Source: Syntrophorhabdales bacterium
GTDB taxonomy: Bacteria; Desulfobacterota; Syntrophorhabdia; Syntrophorhabdales; Syntrophorhabdaceae
DNA length: 41,670 nt
NCBI GenBank assembly: GCA_018052995.1
Contig: JAGPMK010000013.1
Span: 1-41,670, forward strand
Direction of reading: 5' to 3'
The position numbers and the translations under genes were made by a program. Shown piece after piece: positions 1-7,428 of this stretch. The notes under the pieces are model-generated. The model was not told the origin of the DNA. It saw only the letters and a program-made list of their open reading frames with translations, and did no database searches. Within the stretch, counting starts at the first letter, position 1. The number at the start of each line of letters is the position of its first letter.

Positions 1-250
1 CACCAAAGGTGGCTTTTATGGCGGCTGCGTCTGCGCATGCTGGGAATGTGGTGCTACCATTTTCTGTGTAGTATGCAATCATAGCGTTTTTAACAGCACC
101 CATACTATTTACAACCCCAGATAATTTGGATTTCTTTGTGTATCCTGTATAGGCTGGGATTGCAATAGCAGCGAGGATACCAATGATGGCGATAACGATA
201 AGCAACTCAATTAGTGTAAAGCCCTTACTATTTCTTTGAACCTTAAACAT
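1..250 (-). CDS. pilA: Type IV pilin major subunit, 5' part (runs off the window)
   Basis: This is the N-terminal part of a type IV pilin, the structural subunit of a polar fibre used for adhesion, twitching or electron transfer. The minus strand reads from ATG at 250 through 83 residues to the window edge. A short basic leader ([10 protein letters not shown]) precedes the prepilin peptidase site, followed by F, T, L, I, E at mature positions 1-5, with the conserved Glu5, and then the hydrophobic helix and the AIPAY motif. The part after the helix is Gly/Ser/Ala rich with one Cys. A good ribosome binding site (AGGAGG) lies at 257-262. The family is certain from the N terminus. Whether it is the major pilin or a minor pseudopilin cannot be settled without the C-terminal part. 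Confidence 0.9.
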   Translation of the reverse strand, partial: MFKVQRNSKGFTLIELLIVIAIIGILAAIAIPAYTGYTKKSKLSGVVNSMGAVKNAMIAYYTENGSTTFPACADAAAIKATFG

Positions 251-291
251 AAAACACCTCCTAAGATTTAAAATATTACTACATTTTTTTA

Positions 292-319
292 ATTATAACA
301 CTCTTTCTCTATTTGTAAA
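292..319 (-). promoter_or_regulatory. Sigma-70-type promoter of the pilin gene
   Basis: On the minus strand a perfect -10 TATAAT (292-297) lies 16 bp downstream of TTTACA (314-319). This predicts a leader of about 35 nt containing the AGGAGG site. I found no -24/-12 sigma-54 element, although many pilA genes use one. The assignment rests on motif and spacing only. Confidence 0.5.
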
Positions 320-355
320 CAATTTTTTAAAATAATTTTCACAAACCGCCCCTAC

Positions 356-375
356 CCCCATTTTGAATAATGGGG
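356..375. repeat. 7-bp inverted repeat upstream of the pilin promoter
   Basis: CCCCATT (356-362) and AATGGGG (369-375) are separated by 6 nt, about 37 bp upstream of the pilin -35. No T-run follows on either strand, so it is not a terminator. It could be a regulator binding site. The rest of the 400 bp between the pilin start and the tRNA is AT-rich and shows no convincing gene. Confidence 0.25.
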
Positions 376-520
376 ATGAAAAAACATATAAATTTCAGCT
401 TTCAATCCTGATTATGATACAAGATAGTTAGATGTGTATATTTTTTATTTTTTCTTTTTTCTGGTGTATGTCAGTGTTGGCATCTTTTTATCAATAGTAT
501 TAGTAAGATGGGATAAAAAA

Positions 521-549
521 TTGACACAAAATATCAAGTAATATATTCT
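521..549 (+). promoter_or_regulatory. Candidate promoter for tRNA-Thr
   Basis: A perfect -35 TTGACA (521-526) is followed after 17 bp by TATTCT (544-549). It points toward the tRNA about 100 nt downstream. A TATAAT at 558-563 is an alternative -10 but has no matching -35. Confidence 0.35.
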
Positions 550-658
550 AATTAAGCTATAATACTGTACAAGTTATTACCTGACGATGTAGATAAAAAG
601 ATTGAATCTTTGACTCGCTCTTGCAAGATAATCATTTATGTTATATAAATTAAACATT

Positions 659-730
659 GCCGACATAGCTCAGTGGCAGAGCAGCTCACTCGTAATGAGC
701 AGGTCGTGGGTTCAAGTCCCACTGTCGGCT
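659..730 (+). tRNA. tRNA-Thr (anticodon CGU)
   Basis: The 72-nt sequence folds as a complete cloverleaf. The acceptor stem is GCCGACA/TGTCGGC with discriminator T, the D-stem is GCTC/GAGC, and the anticodon stem is GCTCA/TGAGC around the loop CTCGTAA (anticodon CGT, reading ACG). The T-stem is GTGGG/CCCAC with loop TTCAAGT. The 3' CCA is not encoded. Confidence 0.95.
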
Positions 731-732
731 TT

Positions 733-771
733 AAAAAATTAAAAAGTAGGTATGAGGGCCTTATGCCTCAT
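733..771 (-). terminator. Possible intrinsic terminator of the CoA ligase gene
   Basis: On the minus strand a 6-bp stem (766-771 pairing with 752-757) starts in the last codons of the ligase. After 6 nt it is followed by two T-runs (741-745 and 733-738). The stem is short and the spacer long, so this is tentative. Confidence 0.35.
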
Positions 772-2347
772 CCCTTAGCCTAAACCTCTGTATTTTACCT
801 GTCGAGCTCTTTGGTAGTTCCTTAACAAACTCAACCCATCGGGGATATTTATACTTTGCCATACGGTCAAGAACCCATTGCTGGAGCTCCTTTTTTAGCT
901 CATCTGATGGTGTATACCCCTCCTTCAACACTACGTATGCCTTTGGTTTTACAAGCCCCTTTTCATCCCTGTGTCCGACCACGGCCACCTCAAACACAGC
1001 AGGATGTTCCATCATGCAGTTCTCTACCTCTACAGGAGAGACCCAGATGCCGCCCACCTTCAACATATCATCTCCTCTGCCTGCGCACCAGTAGAAACCG
1101 TCACTGTCAACGTAATATTTATCACCGGTATTTATCCACTCACCCTGCATGGTCAGCCTTGTCTTCTCCCTCTTTCTCCAGTATTGCTGTGCAGCACTAC
1201 CACCTTTTACAAGGAGTGTTCCTATCTCCCCTTGAGAAACCTCTCTCCCATCATCATCCACAATTTTTAACTCATATCCAGGGACGGGTTTCCCGGTTGA
1301 ACCAGGTCTTATATGCCCTGGACGGTTGGAAAGAAATATGTGGAGCATCTCTGTCGACCCTATTCCATCGAGTATATCTATGCCATAACGTTTTTTAAAT
1401 CTGTAATAGATGTCCGTAGGAAGTGCCTCACCTGCAGAGACACATATTCGCACTGAAGAAAACTCATGGTTTTTATTCGGGTCAGGCATAGTGCCCCTTT
1501 CAACATCAAGCCTTTCAGCATATTCAAGTATCTGGCCATAAAGGGTGGGGACACCAAAAAAGACAGTAGGTCTAAAACGTTCAAGGTAATTCAGGATATT
1601 ATCAGGTCTTGGCGGCTGGGGGTTAAGGACAACAGATGCGCCAACTGAAAAAGGCAGATATCCTGCATTGCCGAGCCCATAGGCAAAGAAAAGACGGGCT
1701 GCTGAAAAGAGTATGTCGTCCTCTTTAAGACCCAATACGCCCTGTCCATATGATTCTGATACCACAACCATGTCGTTCTGTGAATGAATTGCACCTTTTG
1801 GCGAGCCTGTTGAGCCTGAGCTATACAGCCAGAATGCCACATCATCCCTTGTTGTATATTCGGTCTTTAACGTTTCAGGCGCATGTCTATATTTCTGTTT
1901 AAAGGGTATATGGGCACCCTTTGTTTCTGATATAACAATCATATCCCTAAGATATCTGAGGTCACCTTTTATGTTTGTCACGGCAGGCAGCAGCTCCTCT
2001 GATACCACAAGGCATATAGCCCTGCTGTCATTGAGATAATACTCATAATCATCTGGTGTAAGCATTGTATTTAAAGGAATGGGCACAGCCCCTATCTTTA
2101 TGGCACCATAAAAAATTGCATAAAACTGAGGGACATCAAGCATTATTATAATTATCCTGTCGTCTACCCTAACACCAAGCTCCCTTAAGCCATTGGCTGT
2201 TTTATTGACCATCTTCTGGACATCATTATAGGTATAGTTTCTGTAATCAGTGTAGACAGCAACCTTGTGTCCCTTGCCCTGTCTTATATTACGATCAATA
2301 AAATAATCTCCTACATTAAAAAACTCTCCTGACTCTCCGTGAATCAT
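761..2347 (-). CDS. Benzoate-CoA ligase family protein (AMP-forming)
   Basis: This is an ANL-superfamily acyl-adenylating ligase of 528 residues, the usual length. It would join an aromatic acid to CoA through an acyl-AMP intermediate in the cytoplasm. The P-loop-like motif SSGSTGSPKG sits near residue 180, the GIGSTEMLHIF region in the middle, and the C-terminal catalytic Lys in SSTGKIQRF. The N-terminal half, with PIPLNTMLTPDDYEYYLNDS, resembles the benzoate-CoA ligase subfamily rather than acetyl-CoA synthetases. I chose ATG 2347, which has a G-rich stretch just upstream, over ATG 2362. Both are weak. It lies 19 nt after the truncated kinase gene. No benzoyl-CoA reductase or other ring-degradation gene is nearby, so the exact substrate (benzoate, hydroxybenzoate or another aryl acid) is inferred. 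Confidence 0.8.
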   Translation of the reverse strand: MIHGESGEFFNVGDYFIDRNIRQGKGHKVAVYTDYRNYTYNDVQKMVNKTANGLRELGVRVDDRIIIIMLDVPQFYAIFYGAIKIGAVPIPLNTMLTPDDYEYYLNDSRAICLVVSEELLPAVTNIKGDLRYLRDMIVISETKGAHIPFKQKYRHAPETLKTEYTTRDDVAFWLYSSGSTGSPKGAIHSQNDMVVVSESYGQGVLGLKEDDILFSAARLFFAYGLGNAGYLPFSVGASVVLNPQPPRPDNILNYLERFRPTVFFGVPTLYGQILEYAERLDVERGTMPDPNKNHEFSSVRICVSAGEALPTDIYYRFKKRYGIDILDGIGSTEMLHIFLSNRPGHIRPGSTGKPVPGYELKIVDDDGREVSQGEIGTLLVKGGSAAQQYWRKREKTRLTMQGEWINTGDKYYVDSDGFYWCAGRGDDMLKVGGIWVSPVEVENCMMEHPAVFEVAVVGHRDEKGLVKPKAYVVLKEGYTPSDELKKELQQWVLDRMAKYKYPRWVEFVKELPKSSTGKIQRFRLRDEA

Positions 2348-2366
2348 ATTGCCCCCGCGCATAAAT

Positions 2367-3113
2367 TCAGTTTAAAGACCTCTGCAATATTTCCCTGACC
2401 TTACCCAGAAGTTCCCCTGATGAAAAAGGCTTTTGGAGGATTTCAATCTCCTGGTTTAAACCATTAGTAATAACAATGTCTCTCGTATAGCCACTTATAA
2501 ATAGAACCTTGATATCAGGTCTTCCCCTAACAGCCTCTTCATATATCTGCTTGCCGTTCATTTTTGGCAGGATAACGTCAAGAATAAGAAGATCCAGGTT
2601 ATCTCTGCTCTCATAGAATTTTTTCATTGCCTCGTCACCATCGCCAGCCTCTATGACATTGTATCCGGATAAAACAAGCATATCCCTTATAAGGTTTCTT
2701 AGTTCATGATCATCCTCTGCCACAAGGATCTTGCCTGTCCCCCTTTCAAAAACAACATAACTGTCCTCTTTGTCTTGTTTGATATCCTTTGAAATGGGAA
2801 AATAAACACTGAATGTTGTTCCACGTCCTTTCTCAGAATCCAGCTCAATAAATCCATTATGTTGTTGCACTATCCCGTAAACTGTGGACAAACCAAGACC
2901 CGTGCCTTTACCAACCTCCTTTGTAGTAAAAAAAGGTTCAAAGATCTTATCTTTTATTTCATCGTCAATCTGTTTCAAATCATTATCTACGACCAGTTTG
3001 CTGGAAAAGAAGATAAAAACAAGTTGCGCCTTTTCACCCAGTTTATTATGTTTATAGGGTGTCATAGAAGACCAGCCTTTTTCGGCTGTCCATAAAATCT
3101 GCTCAGTTTCCAT
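2367..3113 (-). CDS. Chimeric remnant: FIST-like N terminus, partial histidine kinase, receiver domain
   Basis: This is an open frame of 248 residues with a fair ribosome binding site (AAGGA, 8 nt before ATG 3113). Residues 1 to about 48 resemble the start of FIST sensory proteins (tEQilWTaEKGW, then LGEKAQLVFIF). From about residue 49 it continues as the second half of a histidine kinase ATPase domain: FEPFFTT, then GKGTGLGLSTVYGIVQQHNG. HisKA, the N-box and the glycines of the DxGxG box are missing. Residues 125-240 form an intact receiver domain with acidic pocket E133-D135, phosphoacceptor D179, S207 and K228. It looks like an in-frame deletion that fused two genes. It should not bind ATP as a kinase, but the receiver could still be phosphorylated. 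The receiver call is secure. The FIST call is moderate. Confidence 0.7.
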   Translation of the reverse strand: METEQILWTAEKGWSSMTPYKHNKLGEKAQLVFIFFSSKLVVDNDLKQIDDEIKDKIFEPFFTTKEVGKGTGLGLSTVYGIVQQHNGFIELDSEKGRGTTFSVYFPISKDIKQDKEDSYVVFERGTGKILVAEDDHELRNLIRDMLVLSGYNVIEAGDGDEAMKKFYESRDNLDLLILDVILPKMNGKQIYEEAVRGRPDIKVLFISGYTRDIVITNGLNQEIEILQKPFSSGELLGKVREILQRSLN

Positions 3114-3297
3114 AGCGATTCCTTTTTATTATGAAGAATTTTAGGAGATAATTGTTATGCAGAAAAAACCTCATTACTTTAAAAGTAGGTAGGGATTAAT
3201 ATACCATGATACCTAAAAAATATCCAATTTTTTGTAAAAAAATAAAAATCTGAGGTATCTTCTAATATGCCCTATGTCATCTAAAAATATTTATAGG

Positions 3298-5430
3298 TTA
3301 AAATTTAGCCAGATAACCTGTCTTCCAGATCACTATCAGGAAGATTATAAAGAGAATAATCAAGATATATAGTCTCCATGGGGTCTTCTTGTCTGCATAA
3401 GGGTCAGTAACAGATTTTTCTGCGTTTTCTGGTATTCTGGCTACGCCTGTTAAGGTAGTTCCGAATTTTATATTAATCCTTGCCCTAGTATTTACTGCCC
3501 AGCCATTTGCATCAAGGATAGGTCCTAAATTTCGTCTCCTTAACTTCAACCACGCTATAAACATGGATGGTCCTGAAATTACGAGTATAATACCTATGAA
3601 AAGCAGGGGCCACTGCCACCAGGCAAGCTTGAATAATCCTGTTACAATGGAGGTAATTGCTGAACCAATAAAACCTATTGCAAGACCTATGGCAGCAAAG
3701 ATGCCGGCAAATCTTCCTGCATCGAATGCCTTCTCTGCCGGTGAAGTTTTACCGGTGGCTACCTGGGCACCTGTCTGCACTGCCTGCATTGCCACCCTCT
3801 CTGATGACGCCCTTGAACGGGCTGCAGCAATCTTCATTAGTTGTTCACTAACCATCTTAGCTGCCTGTTTGTATGGTGACCAGAATGCCTGTCTTATACT
3901 TATGGGGTGTTCAAGAACCCTAACCACTGTTGCATCCCAGTCCTGTCCCTTTCTGTCATAAAAAACACCATTTCTCCCCACCATAAGCTGGTCAGAATCA
4001 CCGGCAGTAAAGGCAGCGGCTATTGTCATCTTATCAGCACCACCTCTTCTGACACAATTACAATAGACAAGATAAATACTACTCAAATTAGCAAGGGTAG
4101 CATGAGAACCTATATCATCAACCTTAACGCAGAGCTCACAACTCCTGCCATCAAGATACAGCATCCCTGCCTGAAATACTGCCTTTTTCTTAAGACCATA
4201 AAAATCACGGAAGGCAACAAAATTGTTTATAAATGTATGGAGGTATCTGCAATAGCGGACAAGCCTGTCTACCGAGGATATGGTATTTGCCTGTGCCTCA
4301 AAAGACCTATCCTCTTGTATAAGTTCATCCAAGATTGTCCTATAATCACAGCTTAATATCTCTTTAATCCTTTCAAAACCAAGCCTTTCAACAGATGTCA
4401 CAGGTTTTTTATTAGCCCATGTCTCAAAGGGAACAAAAAAAGCATTCAGTCTACCCCATTCTTCAATGGTTATGCTGTCCTTTTCGCCGAAAAGCGGTCT
4501 GACAACTATCTCATAAAATCTCTTCATCTGCCCAGCCCAAGCTGGGTTTATACCCCTCAAGAGAGGCAAAGGCCCTTCAGGTTTTATGAGGGCTATTGGG
4601 AATGATGCATATAACTCCGAAGAGGAAAAAAGGTTCTGAGAGGCAATCTTCTGATAATCTTCAGTAGATGGGTTAAGCAGCTCTGAAGAACGACTATCGA
4701 ATTTTGCAAGGTTACAGCGTGTGAAAAAGTCATTAATCTTATCCCGGACAGCCAATATAGCATCATAGGCATCCTGTGTGTTTTCCCCGAGGATGAAAAT
4801 TGAAGGCTCTTTCTCAATATCTTTATACCATTCAAAATATGTCTGGGCCTCATAAAAAAACCTATCTATTTTTTCAAGGGAAACACCAGGTAAGCCGCTT
4901 CTGTCATTTTCAAAACCAAGGCATTCTATAATGTCATTAATGACAGCCTTTAATTTATCGTCGTCAACAGACTCAGCAGGTATGATGCCGTCACCATTAA
5001 ATCTGGTCTGAGAGAAAATACTTTCTTCACTATCTGTGTCCTCAACGGTGATTATATCTTTATGTTCTATATTGAGGCTCTTAAGGATGTGATGGGCTGA
5101 CATAAGAAGATTCCTGCCCTCTTGTGTATCATCATTAATGGCATCAACAGGTATGCCCTCAGCTCCTTTAACAAGAAAATCAGGGTCTTTAAGCATAGTG
5201 CATGCCCATGTCACAGCCTCTATAACCTCAGGCACCCTTATATGCCCGTCATGGTCTGTATCGAGATATTCAAGGGTCTTGCTGTCAAACTCTAGGTCCT
5301 TAACAGGACAGCTTAGAGCTGCCCAAAGCTTATAATCCAGGTCTTTTAATGACAATATATCTAACCCTGTTTCAATGGAGACCTGATCAAACCCACCTAC
5401 CCTGAAAAAACGCCATTTATGATTTGACAT
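3298..5430 (-). CDS. Large EF-hand membrane protein of unknown function
   Basis: This is a 710-residue protein I cannot assign to a named family. Near residues 57-68 it has a canonical calcium-binding EF-hand loop (DTDHDGHIRVPE, acidic or oxygen ligands at 1, 3, 5 and 12, Gly at 6, Ile at 8). A second, degenerate loop (RFNGDGIIPAE) follows near residue 143. The long middle part is soluble and mixed, with no motif I recognise. An Ala-rich helical stretch near 535-560 leads into hydrophobic segments at about 575-603, 605-627 and 687-702, with a short basic end. No signal peptide is visible, so the large N-terminal part probably faces the cytoplasm. I chose ATG 5430, 6 nt after a run of six G, over the in-frame TTG at 5436. 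It stands alone between CcdA and the chimeric kinase on the same strand. Confidence 0.75.
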   Translation of the reverse strand: MSNHKWRFFRVGGFDQVSIETGLDILSLKDLDYKLWAALSCPVKDLEFDSKTLEYLDTDHDGHIRVPEVIEAVTWACTMLKDPDFLVKGAEGIPVDAINDDTQEGRNLLMSAHHILKSLNIEHKDIITVEDTDSEESIFSQTRFNGDGIIPAESVDDDKLKAVINDIIECLGFENDRSGLPGVSLEKIDRFFYEAQTYFEWYKDIEKEPSIFILGENTQDAYDAILAVRDKINDFFTRCNLAKFDSRSSELLNPSTEDYQKIASQNLFSSSELYASFPIALIKPEGPLPLLRGINPAWAGQMKRFYEIVVRPLFGEKDSITIEEWGRLNAFFVPFETWANKKPVTSVERLGFERIKEILSCDYRTILDELIQEDRSFEAQANTISSVDRLVRYCRYLHTFINNFVAFRDFYGLKKKAVFQAGMLYLDGRSCELCVKVDDIGSHATLANLSSIYLVYCNCVRRGGADKMTIAAAFTAGDSDQLMVGRNGVFYDRKGQDWDATVVRVLEHPISIRQAFWSPYKQAAKMVSEQLMKIAAARSRASSERVAMQAVQTGAQVATGKTSPAEKAFDAGRFAGIFAAIGLAIGFIGSAITSIVTGLFKLAWWQWPLLFIGIILVISGPSMFIAWLKLRRRNLGPILDANGWAVNTRARINIKFGTTLTGVARIPENAEKSVTDPYADKKTPWRLYILIILFIIFLIVIWKTGYLAKF

Positions 5431-5660
5431 GCCCAACCCCCCTTCAATGATTGATATTATAAAATTTTTTATTACATAGGTTTCATGTAAACATGCCTTT
5501 GAAAAAACTCATAACCTCTATCTGGTAGGAATTTAAGAGGTTTAATATGAATAGAAAGACTATTACAATTGCCCTATATATCACCTTATCATTTAATCTA
5601 CACATTATATTTATAGATATCAAGCCGTATTACCTCTGAAAAAAGTCTCCCCAGATAGCA

Positions 5661-6404
5661 CTAAATCTTTATGAGATTTCCCAGATAAAAACTTAACCTC
5701 GTAAAAATGGAGGAGACAAGGAGTATCCCCACGCACACAAGCAATACCCCTAAAATCTTTTGCGTATATTTCATTACAAAACCGTAGCGTCTGATTAAAC
5801 CCATTATCCTATCAAAAAGCAACGACGATACAATAAAAGGAATAGCCATACCAAGGGAGTAAAGGCTCAAAAGGTATATGCCGCTTAGGACGCTATCCGA
5901 TGTAGATGCCAGTATAAGAATAGAGGAAAGTGCTGGTCCTACACAGGGTGTCCATCCAAGGGAGAATGTAATACCTACAACAAAGGAACCGAATAGGCCT
6001 AAAGGCCTTTCCTTTATATGAATCACCCTGTATTGATTAAGAATGGAGAGTTTTATAATGTTTAGGTAATAAAGCCCCATTACGATAAGGAGTAATCCTC
6101 CAAACCTGGTAATATAATCCTGGTATCTTGAAAAAAAATTACCCAGTAGTGAGGATGAAAAACCCAGCGCTACAAAGATAAATGAAAAACCGAGGATAAA
6201 TGATATGGAATGGACAAGGACAGTCTTTCTATATTTTTTAAACGCCGGTTCTGTATAACTATCAAAGGTTATACCGCTTATAAATATCAGATAAGATGGC
6301 ACAAGGGGCAAAACGCAGGGGCTGAAGAAAGAAAGTATGCCAGCGCCAAGTGCTATTATGCTGCTTATATCAAAAAAAGAGACCTGATTCATATAAAACA
6401 TCAT
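5661..6404 (-). CDS. ccdA: CcdA-type thiol-disulfide transport membrane protein
   Basis: This is a polytopic membrane protein of about 247 residues in the CcdA/DsbD-transmembrane family. It carries reducing equivalents from cytoplasmic thioredoxin across the inner membrane for cytochrome c maturation or periplasmic disulfide reduction. The two hallmark Cys-Pro motifs are visible, SPCVLPL in the first helix and GWTPCVGP in the fourth, and about six hydrophobic helices follow the family layout. The open frame extends to a TTG at 6467, but the extra residues do not look like family sequence. ATG 6404, 6401 or 6392 are better starts, none with a clear ribosome binding site. No thioredoxin-like partner or cytochrome c gene lies next to it. 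Confidence 0.85.
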   Translation of the reverse strand: MMFYMNQVSFFDISSIIALGAGILSFFSPCVLPLVPSYLIFISGITFDSYTEPAFKKYRKTVLVHSISFILGFSFIFVALGFSSSLLGNFFSRYQDYITRFGGLLLIVMGLYYLNIIKLSILNQYRVIHIKERPLGLFGSFVVGITFSLGWTPCVGPALSSILILASTSDSVLSGIYLLSLYSLGMAIPFIVSSLLFDRIMGLIRRYGFVMKYTQKILGVLLVCVGILLVSSIFTRLSFYLGNLIKI

Positions 6405-6767
6405 GGCTATATTATTTATTTGGAGGGAGGTTGTCAAAGAAAATATGTCACCATAGATGGTGTGCAACTACTTGAATATCATTAACTACAGGATTTTTAA
6501 AGAGACAAAATAAGACCAGATTTATACTTTTGGGCATGAAGTTGGGTAATGTCTTTGGATTTTCTGATTAAAATACCTTTGATAAAAACAATACATATTT
6601 GAGAAAGGCCTTTCTCTAAAAGGTGAGGGAATAGAGGCTCAATATAGGAAGTTTATGAAAAAGGGCAGTCCCCAGATTATCTGACATTATCCATAATGTA
6701 TACTAAAGAGTTACCCCTATATATTTTTTGTGGTTCAGCGAGAATTACTTGGCAAAATTTTACAAAT
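6405..6767. other. Divergent intergenic region, no gene seen
   Basis: This is AT-rich sequence between the divergent ccdA and transglycosylase genes. It contains one perfect 16-bp palindrome (listed separately) and the transglycosylase promoter at its right end. I see no frame with coding character. Confidence 0.5.
6601..6616. repeat. Perfect 16-bp palindrome
   Basis: GAGAAAGGCCTTTCTC is its own reverse complement with no loop. It lies in the ccdA/transglycosylase divergent region about 150 bp before the latter promoter. It has the form of a dimeric regulator site. No function can be assigned from sequence. Confidence 0.4.
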
Positions 6768-6795
6768 TTGACATCCCTAGTTATTTTATTATAAA
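6768..6795 (+). promoter_or_regulatory. Sigma-70-type promoter of the transglycosylase-mfd operon
   Basis: A perfect TTGACA (6768-6773) and TATAAA (6790-6795) are separated by 16 bp. The expected transcription start, about 6801-6803, is only 4-6 nt before ATG 6807, so the message would be nearly leaderless. Confidence 0.6.
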
Positions 6796-6806
6796 TTAAA
6801 AACCTT

Positions 6807-7415
6807 ATGAAGACCAAACAAAAGATAATATTGACATCAATAGGGGCGGGCGCGTTATTGTTTGTGTATCTATACGGAGGGCTTAATAAAGATTATCCCA
6901 TATTCCAGAGAGAGCATATAAAGCAGGGCAGGATAGAAAAAGAGATAGTCGCATTTTTAAAGGATGAGAAGGTGAATATCCCTGAAGAGAGGCTGTTATC
7001 CATTGCAAGGATGGTCTACAGGACATCTAAAAACCATAATCTGGATTACAGGCTGATGCTTGCCATAATGAAGGTTGAGAGCAATTTCAGGCACGATGCT
7101 ATATCGCCAAAAGGGGCAAGGGGTTTATTCCAGGTAAAGCCCTCCCTTGCAAGGTATATTGCAGACGATGCAGGCGTCCACTGGAGTGGGAATAATACCC
7201 TTGATGAACCGGAAAAGAATATAAAGATAGGCGTCTATTTTTTTTCACAATTGTTGAAAGATTTTGAAAGTCTGAACCTTGCCCTCCATGCCTATAATAT
7301 GGGTCCTACAAAATTAAAAAAGATACTCACAGAAAATACCAGTTATAGCAAAAAATTCTCAAATCTCGTTATAAAAGAATATAAAAGAATATCCTCCATA
7401 CTCCCATCTTCGTAA
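6807..7415 (+). CDS. Lytic transglycosylase, SLT domain, membrane-anchored
   Basis: This 202-residue murein lytic transglycosylase cleaves the MurNAc-GlcNAc bond with formation of the 1,6-anhydro product. A basic N terminus and a hydrophobic stretch (residues 7-25) form a signal anchor that places it in the periplasm. The SLT (goose-lysozyme-like) domain covers about 65-190. Its catalytic Glu is E91 in the KVESNFRHDAISPKGARGLFQV region, followed by ALHAYNMGP near the end. No ribosome binding site precedes ATG 6807 and the promoter -10 is only 11 nt away, so it may be translated from a leaderless message. The next in-frame ATG would remove the anchor. The gene is 13 nt upstream of mfd. Confidence 0.85.
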   Translation: MKTKQKIILTSIGAGALLFVYLYGGLNKDYPIFQREHIKQGRIEKEIVAFLKDEKVNIPEERLLSIARMVYRTSKNHNLDYRLMLAIMKVESNFRHDAISPKGARGLFQVKPSLARYIADDAGVHWSGNNTLDEPEKNIKIGVYFFSQLLKDFESLNLALHAYNMGPTKLKKILTENTSYSKKFSNLVIKEYKRISSILPSS

Positions 7416-7428
7416 AAGATAATTTTTT

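Noticed and set aside
521-563. TTGACA at 521 paired with TATAAT at 558 as one promoter
   Set aside because: The spacing is 31 bp, too long. The pairing with TATTCT at 544 is more plausible and is listed.
856-1398. 180- and 99-codon plus-strand frames across the CoA ligase
   Set aside because: They are Pro/His/Ser-rich antisense shadows of a well-supported ligase gene.
3563-4356. Plus-strand frames of 132 and 149 codons over the EF-hand protein
   Set aside because: They are antisense to a continuous 710-residue coding frame and lack coding character or start signals.
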